DNA from: Streptomyces bambusae
Lineage (GTDB): Bacteria > Actinomycetota > Actinomycetes > Streptomycetales > Streptomycetaceae
Length of the DNA: 64,000 nt
Direction: 5' to 3'
Assembly (NCBI RefSeq): GCF_020532645.1
Contig: NZ_JAJAUZ010000001.1
Coordinates: forward strand, 124,001 to 188,000
This document shows, piece by piece, positions 7,948 to 15,535 of this stretch. The number at the start of each line of letters is the position of its first letter. Within the stretch, counting starts at the first letter, position 1. The translations under genes and the position numbers were made by a program. Below the pieces are notes generated by a model. That model saw only the letters and a list, made by a program, of their open reading frames with translations. It searched no databases and had not been told where the DNA came from.

Positions 7948-9480
7948 CTACTGCTTCCCGCACGATCCGACCAGCTTCTGCTCTTCCGCGGTGAGGCTGG
8001 GGCCGGGCGTGGGCGTCGGGTTCTTCTGGGTGGCCGTGCCGCCGTCGGGCGCGGGCTTGGAGGTCTCCTCGGCCTTGCGGCGCGCCTCGTCCTTCTTGCA
8101 GGCGGACGCCTGGACCGCAAGCTCGTCGATCTTCTTCTCGGCTCCGGCCCGGCTGCCCTGGCTGATGGTCTCCTTGAGCTGCTTCAGCTGGAAGGGCGGC
8201 AGGTACTTGAGTTCGATCTCGGGGTGGTCCTTCTCGACCTTCGAGAGCTTGATCATGGCCAGGTCCTGGCTGATCCCGCGGAAGAGCGCGACGTGCTCGT
8301 CCTGGACGCCGACGTAGTACTGGGTCTGCGTCCAGCGCCAGCCGCCGTACAGGCCGCCGCCGATCACTCCGGCGACGACGAGGAGGACGAGGGACCGCTT
8401 GAGCCACTTCCGCCCTTTGCGGGGGGCGAAGTCGTCGCCGTCGTCGTCGAAGTCGTCGTAGCCGTCGTGGTCGCCGAAGCTGCCGTACGGGCCTTCCGGC
8501 GCGGCGCCGTAGCCGGGGGCGTCGCCGCTTCCGGGCGGGCCGAAGCCGGGAGCCGGCGGGGCGGCGTGGCGGCGGCCGAGCCCGGAGGCGCGGCCGGCGG
8601 GGGTCTGCATGGCACCGCCGTCGAACAGCTGGTGCTGGTTCTCGGCGACCGCGCCGACGACCACGGGGGTGTCGGTGAACTGGCCGGCGAGGGTGTCCAC
8701 GCTGCCGTTGTCGAGGACGTCGGCGACGATGCAGGTGATGTTGTCGGGTCCGCCGCCGCGCAGGGCGAGCTGGATCAGGGCCTGCACGGTCTCGTGCGGG
8801 CCGTGGTAGCCGGCGAGGGTCTCCTCCAGGGTCTGGTGGGAGACGACGCCGGAGAGCCCGTCGGAGCAGATCAGGTAGCGGTCGCCGGCCCGGACCTCGC
8901 GGATGGAGAGGTCGGGTTCGACGTGGTCGCCGCTGCCGAGGGCGCGCATCAGCAGGGAGCGCTGCGGGTGCGTGGTGGCTTCTTCCTCGGTGATCCGGCC
9001 CTCGTCGACGAGCCGCTGGACCCAGGTGTGGTCCTGGGTGATCTGGGTGAGGACGCCGTCGCGCAGCAGGTAGGCGCGGGAGTCGCCGACGTGGACGAGG
9101 CCGAGGCGCTGCCCGGTCCACAGCAGGGCGGTGAGCGTGGTGCCCATGCCTTCGAGCTGGGGGTCCTCCTCGACCATGACGCGCAGCTGGTCGTTGGCGC
9201 GCTGGACGGCGCTGCCGAGGGAGGTGAGCAGGTCGGAACCGGGGACGTCGTCGTCGAGCTGCACGAGGGTGGAGATCACCTCGGAGCTGGCGACCTCGCC
9301 GGCGGCCTGGCCGCCCATGCCGTCGGCGATCGCGAGGAGGCGCGGTCCGGCATAGCCGGAGTCTTCGTTCCCCTCGCGGATCATGCCCTTGTGGGATCCG
9401 GCGGCGAACCGCAGGGACAGACTCATGTGCACCTGCCCAGTCGACAAGCCTTCCGGGTACAGCCGGTCCTGACGAGCCAC
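7948..9480 (-). CDS. pstP: PP2C-family Ser/Thr phosphatase PstP
   Basis: A 510-residue membrane-bound phosphatase that reverses phosphorylation by PknB and related kinases. The PP2C domain carries metal-binding motifs REGNEDS (Asp40), IADGMGGQAAGE (Asp53), SDGLSGVV and GGPDNITC. A Gly/Pro linker, a membrane helix (SLVLLVVAGVIGGGLYGG) and an extracellular domain ending in a Thr/Pro-rich tail follow. I chose the GTG at 9480 because GGAGG lies nine bases upstream. Alternatives are the ATG at 9426, where the conserved domain starts (MSLSLRFAAG), and a GTG at 9489 that abuts the same ribosome site. It lies between fhaB and rodA. Confidence 0.92.
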   Translation of the reverse strand: MARQDRLYPEGLSTGQVHMSLSLRFAAGSHKGMIREGNEDSGYAGPRLLAIADGMGGQAAGEVASSEVISTLVQLDDDVPGSDLLTSLGSAVQRANDQLRVMVEEDPQLEGMGTTLTALLWTGQRLGLVHVGDSRAYLLRDGVLTQITQDHTWVQRLVDEGRITEEEATTHPQRSLLMRALGSGDHVEPDLSIREVRAGDRYLICSDGLSGVVSHQTLEETLAGYHGPHETVQALIQLALRGGGPDNITCIVADVLDNGSVDTLAGQFTDTPVVVGAVAENQHQLFDGGAMQTPAGRASGLGRRHAAPPAPGFGPPGSGDAPGYGAAPEGPYGSFGDHDGYDDFDDDGDDFAPRKGRKWLKRSLVLLVVAGVIGGGLYGGWRWTQTQYYVGVQDEHVALFRGISQDLAMIKLSKVEKDHPEIELKYLPPFQLKQLKETISQGSRAGAEKKIDELAVQASACKKDEARRKAEETSKPAPDGGTATQKNPTPTPGPSLTAEEQKLVGSCGKQ

Positions 9481-9564
9481 ACTGCCCACCCTCCGGTCGG
9501 GAGCGCGCTCGGGTCCGCTGTGGGGACCGCCGCGGCTCGCTCGCTCCGCTCGCTCATTCTCGTA

Positions 9565-10065
9565 CTACTTCCGCAGCTCGATGACGGTCTTGCCGATGCG
9601 GATCGGGGCGCCCAGCGGAATGGGAGTCGCGACGGTCAGCCGGGCCCGGTCGAGGTAGGTGCCGTTGGTCGACCCGAGGTCCTCGACGATCCAGTTGCCG
9701 TCGCGGTCGGGGTAGATCCTGGCATGGCGGCTGGAGGCGTAGTCGTCGTCCAGCACGATGGTCGAGTCGTGGGCCCGCCCCAGCGTGATGGTCTGGCCCT
9801 GGAGGGCGACCGTCGTGCCGGTCAGCGTGCCTTCGGAGACCACCAGCTTGGTGGGTGCGCCGCGGCGCTGGCGCTGCTGCGGAGGTGCGGTCTGCCGGCC
9901 GCCCTGGGGCTGTGTGCGGGTGTCGCCCCCGCCGCGGCGTGAACCGCGCTGGGTCACCCGCGTTCCGAACAGGTCACTTCTGATGACCTGGACGGCCACG
10001 ATGACGAACAGCCACAGAACGGCCAGGAAACCCAGCCGCATGACCGTCAGGGTCAGCTCTGACAT
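9565..10065 (-). CDS. fhaB: FHA-domain membrane protein FhaB
   Basis: A 166-residue protein with an N-terminal membrane helix (about 8-28) and a C-terminal forkhead-associated domain (about 80-160) containing SSRHARIY and DLGSTNGTYL, the phosphothreonine-binding signature. FHA proteins in this operon dock onto phosphorylated PknB or its substrates; mycobacterial FhaB (FipA) is linked to septal growth. The ATG at 10065 sits 10 bases after the fhaA stop. The linker at 40-70 is rich in Arg and Gln. The gene is followed by 84 bases before pstP. Confidence 0.94.
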   Translation of the reverse strand: MSELTLTVMRLGFLAVLWLFVIVAVQVIRSDLFGTRVTQRGSRRGGGDTRTQPQGGRQTAPPQQRQRRGAPTKLVVSEGTLTGTTVALQGQTITLGRAHDSTIVLDDDYASSRHARIYPDRDGNWIVEDLGSTNGTYLDRARLTVATPIPLGAPIRIGKTVIELRK

Positions 10066-10075
10066 TGCCCCCGCT

Positions 10076-10900
10076 TCACCCTTCGGCTTGCCGGTAAATG
10101 ATGGTGGTGCTGCCCACGACGATCCGCGAGCCGTCGCGGAGCGTAGCGCGGGTGGTGTGCTGCCCGTCCACCACGATGCCGTTGGTGGACCCGAGATCCT
10201 GGATCGTCGAGGGCGTTCCGGTCCGGATCTCACAGTGCCGGCGCGAGACGCCGGGGTCGTCGATCCGCACGTCGGCTTCGGTGCTGCGGCCCAGCACGAG
10301 CGCCGGGCGGGAGATCTGGTGGCGGGTGCCGTTGATCTCGATCCAGCGGCGCAGGCGGTCGCCGCCTGCGGGTGCGGGGGCCGGGCCGCCGGCTCCGGGG
10401 CGCCGCTGCGGGCCGCCGGGAGGCGGGCCCGCGGGCATGGGGGGTGCGGCGACGGGCGGGTATCCGTATCCGCCGGGGCGCTGTCCGCCCTGGCCCTGCT
10501 GGGCTTCCGGCTGGGACTGGGAGGTGGAGGCGGCGAGGGTGCGGCTGCGGACGCGGTACAGGCCGGTGTCGAGGTCGTCGGCCTTCTCCAGGTGGACCTT
10601 GATGGGGCCCATGAAGGTGTAGCGCTGCTGCTTCGCGTAGTCGCGGACGAGGCCCGCGAGCTCGTCGCCGAGCTGGCCGGAGTACGGGCTGAGCCGCTCG
10701 TAGTCGCCGGCGCTGAGTTCCACGATGAAGTCGTTCGGGACGACGGTGCGCTCGCGGTTCCAGATCGTCGCGTTGTTGTCGCACTCGCGCTGCAGGGCGC
10801 CGGCGATCTCGACGGGCTGGACCTCGGACTTGAACACCTTGGCGAAGGTGCCGTTCACCAAGCCTTCAAGTCGCTGCTCGAACCGCTTCAGGACTCCCAT
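10076..10900 (-). CDS. fhaA: DUF3662 and FHA domain-containing protein FhaA
   Basis: A 274-residue cytoplasmic protein with a DUF3662 domain (about 1-125), a Gly/Pro/Gln-rich linker (about 130-190) and a C-terminal FHA domain (about 195-270) with VSRRHCEIR and DLGSTNGIVVDG. In mycobacteria FhaA binds the phosphorylated pseudokinase of MurJ/MviN and tunes peptidoglycan precursor flipping; a similar role is likely. It is the first gene of the six-gene operon running to pknB. The ATG is preceded by GGAGGTG with ideal spacing, marking a well-translated operon head. Confidence 0.95.
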   Translation of the reverse strand: MGVLKRFEQRLEGLVNGTFAKVFKSEVQPVEIAGALQRECDNNATIWNRERTVVPNDFIVELSAGDYERLSPYSGQLGDELAGLVRDYAKQQRYTFMGPIKVHLEKADDLDTGLYRVRSRTLAASTSQSQPEAQQGQGGQRPGGYGYPPVAAPPMPAGPPPGGPQRRPGAGGPAPAPAGGDRLRRWIEINGTRHQISRPALVLGRSTEADVRIDDPGVSRRHCEIRTGTPSTIQDLGSTNGIVVDGQHTTRATLRDGSRIVVGSTTIIYRQAEG

Positions 10901-11241
10901 GGGGCACCTCCTCCGTTCGTTGTCGCCCTGTACTGCTTACTGATCGTATCCACGCGTGGGGAAATCGGCTGGTTCCCCTTATCTGTCCGGCAGACGAGTG
11001 TTGCCCCTCACAAGGGATCGTAGAGGCGGCTCCCGGACAGTGTCCCGCACCTGGCGGGGACAGCGGGAGGGGAGGGCGCAACCCCGGCCGGTGTGCCGTC
11101 CGGAACGGGCTCCGGGCGGAGGTCCGGGGGCGGGGTGCGGGGGGTCCGGGAAAGCGATTCGGTTGCACCCCGTCCGACGTGCTAATGTTCCGATGTCGCC
11201 AGGGGAACGGCCCGAAAGGGAAGGCCCTCAGGTAGCTACTC
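10901..11241. other. Intergenic region between fhaA and tRNA-Leu
   Basis: This 341-base gap must carry the fhaA operon promoter (- strand) and the tRNA promoter (+ strand). I see no convincing coding sequence. The best tRNA promoter candidate is TTGCAC at 11163-11168 with TAATGT at 11183-11188, but the 14-base spacing is short. No clear -35/-10 pair is visible for fhaA. Confidence 0.4.
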
Positions 11242-11324
11242 GGGCGAGTGGCGGAACGGCAGACGCGCTGGCTTCAGGTGCCAGTGTCCTTCGGGACGTG
11301 GGGGTTCAAATCCCCCCTCGCCCA
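11242..11324 (+). tRNA. tRNA-Leu (anticodon CAG)
   Basis: A class II tRNA of about 83 bases. The acceptor stem GGGCGAG (11242-11248) pairs with CTCGCCC (11317-11323), and A11324 is the discriminator. The anticodon stem CTGGC/GCCAG frames the loop TTCAGGT, giving anticodon CAG at 11275-11277, which reads the CUG leucine codon dominant in this genome. A long variable arm (around GTCCTTCGGGAC) and a T arm with GGTTCAAATCC are present. CCA is not encoded; ACCG follows the acceptor stem. Confidence 0.95.
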
Positions 11325-11328
11325 CCGA

Positions 11329-11368
11329 CGAAACGGCCGGCATCGTGATCACGATGCCGGCCGTTTCG
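11329..11368 (+). terminator. Strong rho-independent terminator after tRNA-Leu
   Basis: A perfect 40-base palindrome (two 20-base arms meeting at 11348/11349, arms beginning CGAAACGGCC) followed by CTTTT. It starts five bases after the tRNA. As RNA it would form a long hairpin with a small loop at its centre, and the T run makes it a classical intrinsic terminator. Confidence 0.88.
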
Positions 11369-11460
11369 CTTTTCCCCGGCCGGTCGCCGCATCCGGAGGC
11401 CGCAGAGTGCGTGTGCCGGAGTCCGTGTAAGGGAGGTCACACCCCGTGTCCCCCGCACGT

Positions 11461-11494
11461 CCCGCACCTCCGGCCCTGGTTGCGGAGGTGCGGG
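11461..11494 (-). terminator. Hairpin terminator downstream of guaB-like gene
   Basis: A 12-bp perfect inverted repeat (CCCGCACCTCCG at 11461-11472, its complement at 11483-11494) with a 10-base loop. It lies 20 bases past the stop of the IMP dehydrogenase gene on the minus strand. Confidence 0.7.
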
Positions 11495-11514
11495 GGCGCG
11501 GGGGCGCGGTCGGG

Positions 11515-12666
11515 CTATTCGCCCGCGTCGATGGCGGGCCGGCGCACCTCGATCTCGGCGCCGGTCTGCTTGAACGATTCCGCCGAGACCGGGACCAGCA
11601 CTGCGTCCCGGTGGAAGTCCCGCAGGGTGGTCGAGCCGCAGCTGATCATGGTGGAGATCAGCTTGGCCCGGGTCCGCTCCACGTTGTCGTGCAGGCCGCC
11701 CGCGTACGGGACGTAGCCGTCGACGCCCTCCTCGAAGACCATCCGGCCGCGCTGGCCGTAGCGGGCCGCGTTCTGCGCGCGCCGCGAGCCCTCGCCCCAG
11801 TACTCCTTGTACCACTGGCCGTCGATCTGCAGCTTGCGTGACGGGCTCTCGTCGAGCCGGGCGAAGTACCGGCCGAGCATGATGAAGTCCGCGCCCATCG
11901 CCAGGGCCACCGCCATGTGCGAGTCGTTCAGCAGGCCGCCGTCGCAGCACAGCGGCACGTACACGCCGGTCTCCCGGGCGTAGGCGTCGCGTTCCTCGAC
12001 CACGGCGAGCAGCGCAGAGGCCTGACCGCGGCCGATGCCCTTCTGCGCCCGGGTGGTGCAGATGGCCCCGCCGCCGATGCCGACCTTCACGAAGGCCGCG
12101 CCCGCGTCGGCCAGGTAGCGGAACGCCCGGCCGTCGACGACGTTGCCCGCGCCGACGAACGCGTCGTCCCCGTGGTTCTCCCGGGCGAATTCGAGGGTCC
12201 TCGCCTGGTGGACGGAATAGCCGTCCGAGGAGTCCAGGCACAGCACGTCCGCGCCGGCCTCCAGCAGGGCGGGAATGCGGTCCTTGAAGTCGCGCGAGTT
12301 GATGCCGGCACCCACCCGCAGGCGCATTTCGCCGTCCACCGACGCGCGGTGGTGCGCCCCGTCGGCCGGGTGCTCGTGCTTGACCGCCAGCACGTCGGCG
12401 GCCTGGTCCTCGATCTGCTGGTTCTGGTGGATGAACGACAGCCCGCCGGCCCGGGCGAGGGCCGCCGCCAGCGCCGGCGACGACACGGCCTGCATGACGG
12501 CGCTCACCAGGGGTGTGGCGATCCGGACGGGAGCCTCCTCGCCGACCCGGTGGCGCACCAGGGGCGCCCCGAGGTCCACGTTGTCCGGCGTGCACTCTTC
12601 CGTGGTCAGGCCGGGGATGAGGAGGTATTCGCTCAGCGTGCGAGAGATCTCGGGGAGGATTTTCAC
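11515..12666 (-). CDS. guaB: IMP dehydrogenase without CBS (Bateman) domains
   Basis: A 383-residue TIM-barrel enzyme of the IMP dehydrogenase/GMP reductase family, expected to oxidise IMP to XMP in GTP synthesis. The catalytic Cys203 lies in GGGAICTTR and the dehydrogenase-type Arg302-Tyr303 dyad in NAARYGQ, which favours IMPDH over GMP reductase. The barrel runs directly from SFIHQNQ (about 77-83) through a short segment (about 96-112) into RLRVGAGIN (about 115-123). The usual insertion of about 120 residues with two CBS domains is missing without any frame disruption. Start GTG 12666 has AGGAGA five bases upstream. Full-length actinobacterial relatives begin the same way, as I recall. Substrate assignment is family-based. 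Confidence 0.85.
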   Translation of the reverse strand: MKILPEISRTLSEYLLIPGLTTEECTPDNVDLGAPLVRHRVGEEAPVRIATPLVSAVMQAVSSPALAAALARAGGLSFIHQNQQIEDQAADVLAVKHEHPADGAHHRASVDGEMRLRVGAGINSRDFKDRIPALLEAGADVLCLDSSDGYSVHQARTLEFARENHGDDAFVGAGNVVDGRAFRYLADAGAAFVKVGIGGGAICTTRAQKGIGRGQASALLAVVEERDAYARETGVYVPLCCDGGLLNDSHMAVALAMGADFIMLGRYFARLDESPSRKLQIDGQWYKEYWGEGSRRAQNAARYGQRGRMVFEEGVDGYVPYAGGLHDNVERTRAKLISTMISCGSTTLRDFHRDAVLVPVSAESFKQTGAEIEVRRPAIDAGE

Positions 12667-13028
12667 GTCGTCTCCTGAAAGGAGCCTGCGGACCGGTGCG
12701 GTGGTGCGGCGAGGCTCGGGCGGGCAGTGCAGAAGGCTGCCGGCGGGAGCGCGCGGTCGGAAGAATGCGCTCTCCGGAAGGGCCGGGAGCGGGCACCCCC
12801 GCGTGGCAAGTGCGCGCGCAGGGCCGAATCGAGGGCGCTTGCGTGGACTCAACTCGCACGCTGTGCACAGGCGTTGACTTCCCTCACGCCATACGGGATG
12901 GTACCGCAGCCTTGATCGTCATCCGCCGGGACGCATGGCCGGACCCCCGAGCCGCGGTGCGACTTTCGTCGGGCGGGGCGCGACGAAAGAGAGCGGACGC
13001 CGGTGGGCCCGGTGTCTAAGGTCGGGGC
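12667..13028. other. Divergent intergenic region, guaB-like / histidine kinase
   Basis: This 362-base gap separates divergent genes. The only clear promoter-like element is TTGACT at 12874-12879 on the plus strand, with GATGGT about 17 bases downstream (12897-12902). It could drive the histidine kinase gene. I found no supported small gene or RNA here. Confidence 0.3.
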
Positions 13029-14726
13029 GTGAACGTGAGGGCAGAGCTGGGCCGGGGCTGGAACTGGCTGAAGGGTCCGGATCCCTGGACCCGGCGCCGG
13101 ATCGCGGGCGAGGCGGTGCTCGCCGGGCTGCTGGTGCTGATGGCGGCGGGGGTCGAGGACCTGGCGGGTGACCCCGCCTGGATGGTGGGGGCGGCGTCGG
13201 TGGCCGTGGCGCCGCTCTCGCTGCTGCGGCGGCGGCTGCCCGCCGGGGTGCTGGTGGTGTCGTGCGCGCTGGCGGGCGCCCTGGCCGGGATGGCGCCGGT
13301 GTCGATCCTGGCGGGGTGGACGGCCGGGCGGCGGATCGTGGGCGTGGTGCGGGCGCTGTTCGCGTTCACGCTGGCGTTCGTGCTGACGGTGGCGGTCAGC
13401 CTGGTGACGGAGGCCGGGCAGGGGCTGCGGGTGCTGCCCATGCTGTTCTTCTCGGCGCTGCTGTTCCTGGGGACGACGGTGGTGCCGGGGCTCGCGGGCC
13501 GGTACTGGAACCAGCGGCGGACGCTGCTGCACGCGCTTCAGGACCGCAATGCGCAGCTGCTGCGGGAGCGGGAGATGGTGTCGGGCCAGGCGCGGCTGCG
13601 GGAACGGCAGCGGATCGCCCAGGACATGCACGACAGCCTGGGCCACCAGCTGGCGCTGATCGCCGTGCACACGGGGGCCCTGGAGGTCGATCCGGAGCTG
13701 ACGGGCCGCCAGCGGGAGGCGGTGGGGGTGCTGCGGCAGGCGTCCGTCGCGGCGATGCACGAACTGCGCGAGGTCGTCGGCATCCTGCGGGACGGCGTGG
13801 AGGCGCCGGCCGGGGACGACGCGGGGCCGGCGGGGCGCGGCGTGGCCGGTGTCGCGGAGGTGGTCGCGGCGGCCCGGGCGGCGGGTACGGACGTACGGCT
13901 GGCGCGGTCGGGCGTGGAGCGCCCGCTGGCGGCGGCGTGCGACCACGCGGCGTACCGGATCGTGCAGGAGGCGCTGACGAACGCGTACAAGCACGCGCCG
14001 GGGGCGGCGATCGCCGTGGAGCTGCGGTACGAGGACGACTCGCTGGTGGTCGAGATCGCGAACGGGCCGGCGGCGGGGCCGGCCGGTGAGGTGGTCAGCG
14101 GCGGGCAGGGCCTGACGGGGCTGCGGGAGCGGGCCCGGCTGGTCGGCGGGATGGTGCACGCGGGGCCGCTGCCGGACGGCGGGTTCCGGGTGGCCGGGGT
14201 GCTTCCGTACGGCGCGGAGGCGGCCGGGCCGGTGGTGGCGCCGGTGGACGCGGCGGACGACTTCGGGCAGCAGGCGCCGGCGGTGCCGCTGTGGGGTCAG
14301 GGGGCGCCGGTCGACTGGGGCGCGGTGGACAAGGAGCTGGCCGTCGAGGTGGGCCGGAGCCGGGGCCGGGCGGTGGCGCTGGGCTGCGGGATCGCGGTGG
14401 CCGCGCTGGTGGTGCTGGTGATCGCGGCCGGGGTGCTGCTCTTCGTGGTGATCGACGAGACCCAGGAGGCGTCGATCGACCAGGGGACGTTCGACGGGGT
14501 GAAGGTCGGGACCGCGGAGGCGGAGGTGCGCGGGGGGCTGCCGGAGGGCAGTGCGATGGTGACGTCCGGGCTGGGCGACGGCGGGCCGGCGCGGCCGGCG
14601 GGGGCGGAGTGCCTGGTGCTGCTGGACCGGGCGTATGCGTCGGACGTGCGCACCGACCGGGTTTTCCGGTTCTGTTTCCGGGACGGCAAGCTGGTCCAGA
14701 AGTCGGCGTACGAGGTGGACAGGTAG
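13029..14726 (+). CDS. NarL-type sensor histidine kinase with C-terminal membrane-anchored extracytoplasmic domain
   Basis: A 565-residue kinase. Five or six N-terminal membrane helices (about 24-160) lead to a HisKA_3 dimerisation domain with phospho-acceptor His201 in MHDSLGHQL and an HATPase domain (about 280-400; N box QEALTNAYKH). An Ala/Pro-rich linker, a further membrane helix (about 455-480, VAALVVLVIAAGVLLFVVI) and an exported domain of about 85 residues with two Cys follow. This C-terminal extension is unusual, since most kinases of this class end with the ATPase domain. The response regulator gene starts nine bases downstream, so the two form a pair. The stimulus is unknown. Confidence 0.9.
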   Translation: MNVRAELGRGWNWLKGPDPWTRRRIAGEAVLAGLLVLMAAGVEDLAGDPAWMVGAASVAVAPLSLLRRRLPAGVLVVSCALAGALAGMAPVSILAGWTAGRRIVGVVRALFAFTLAFVLTVAVSLVTEAGQGLRVLPMLFFSALLFLGTTVVPGLAGRYWNQRRTLLHALQDRNAQLLREREMVSGQARLRERQRIAQDMHDSLGHQLALIAVHTGALEVDPELTGRQREAVGVLRQASVAAMHELREVVGILRDGVEAPAGDDAGPAGRGVAGVAEVVAAARAAGTDVRLARSGVERPLAAACDHAAYRIVQEALTNAYKHAPGAAIAVELRYEDDSLVVEIANGPAAGPAGEVVSGGQGLTGLRERARLVGGMVHAGPLPDGGFRVAGVLPYGAEAAGPVVAPVDAADDFGQQAPAVPLWGQGAPVDWGAVDKELAVEVGRSRGRAVALGCGIAVAALVVLVIAAGVLLFVVIDETQEASIDQGTFDGVKVGTAEAEVRGGLPEGSAMVTSGLGDGGPARPAGAECLVLLDRAYASDVRTDRVFRFCFRDGKLVQKSAYEVDR

Positions 14727-14735
14727 GGAGCGGGC

Positions 14736-15404
14736 GTGGCGAGCGGTGTGGTCCGGGTGGTCATCGCCGATGACGAGCCCCTCATCCGGGCGGGGATCCG
14801 GATGATCCTGACGTCGGATCCGGGGATCGAGGTGGTGGCGGAGGCCGCGGACGGGCGGGCGGCGGTGGAGCTGGCGCGGGCGCACGCGCCGGACGTGGTG
14901 CTGCTGGACATCCAGATGCCGGTGATGGACGGGCTGACGGCGCTGGGGGAGCTGCGGCGGGCGGTGCCGGCGGCGCGGGCGCTGGTGCTGACGACATTCG
15001 GGGAGAAGGAGAACGTGCTGCGGGCGCTGTCGGAGGGCGGGGCCGGGTTCCTGCTCAAGGACACCGCGCCGGCGGAGCTGATCGGGGCGGTGCGGGCGGC
15101 CGCGGCGGGGGACGCGTACCTCTCGCCGGCGGCGACGCGGCACGTGGTGGACCAGCTGGCGTCCGGTGCGGGGGTGGCCGGCGGCGGGCGGGCCGGCGAG
15201 GCGCGGCGGCGGGTGGCGGAGCTGGGTGAGCGGGAGCGTGGGGTGCTGGCGCTGCTCGGTGAGGGACTGTCGAACGCGGAGGCGGGGCGGCGGCTGCACA
15301 TGAGCGAGGCGACGGTGAAGACGTACGTGTCGCGGATTCTGGCGAAGCTGGGGTGTGAGAACCGGGTGCAGGCGGCGTTGCTGGCGCGGGACGCGGGGCT
15401 GTAG
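14736..15404 (+). CDS. LuxR-family response regulator
   Basis: A 222-residue NarL/FixJ-type regulator, cognate to the kinase just upstream. The receiver domain (about 7-120) has the acidic pair in ADDEP, phospho-acceptor Asp58 (VLLDIQMP), Thr in VLTTF and Lys in LLKD. The C-terminal LuxR helix-turn-helix (about 155-215) contains LGERERGVLALL and SEATVKTYVSRIL. The GTG at 14736 is preceded by TAGGGAG. Its targets cannot be predicted; the pair may autoregulate. Confidence 0.93.
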   Translation: MASGVVRVVIADDEPLIRAGIRMILTSDPGIEVVAEAADGRAAVELARAHAPDVVLLDIQMPVMDGLTALGELRRAVPAARALVLTTFGEKENVLRALSEGGAGFLLKDTAPAELIGAVRAAAAGDAYLSPAATRHVVDQLASGAGVAGGGRAGEARRRVAELGERERGVLALLGEGLSNAEAGRRLHMSEATVKTYVSRILAKLGCENRVQAALLARDAGL

Positions 15405-15415
15405 GCGGGTTCTGC

Positions 15416-15464
15416 TTCGGGGCTCCGCCGCGGGCTCCGCGCCTCCGACGCCGGACGGGCTGGA
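15416..15464. repeat. Streptomyces-type GC-rich intergenic repeat, copy 1
   Basis: The sequence pattern TTCGGGGCTCCGCC...CGCGCCTCC.ACGCCGG matches the copy at 16931-16976 and a related one at 25493-25540. This kind of element is common between Streptomyces genes, usually just after stop codons, and probably folds as a terminator. Here it follows the response regulator stop. Confidence 0.5.
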
Positions 15465-15535
15465 ATTTGCCGCCGTGGCCGGTACCGTCAGGCGCTGTTG
15501 AGCTGTACTGATGCGCGAGTGAGGGCGGGGTCGGG

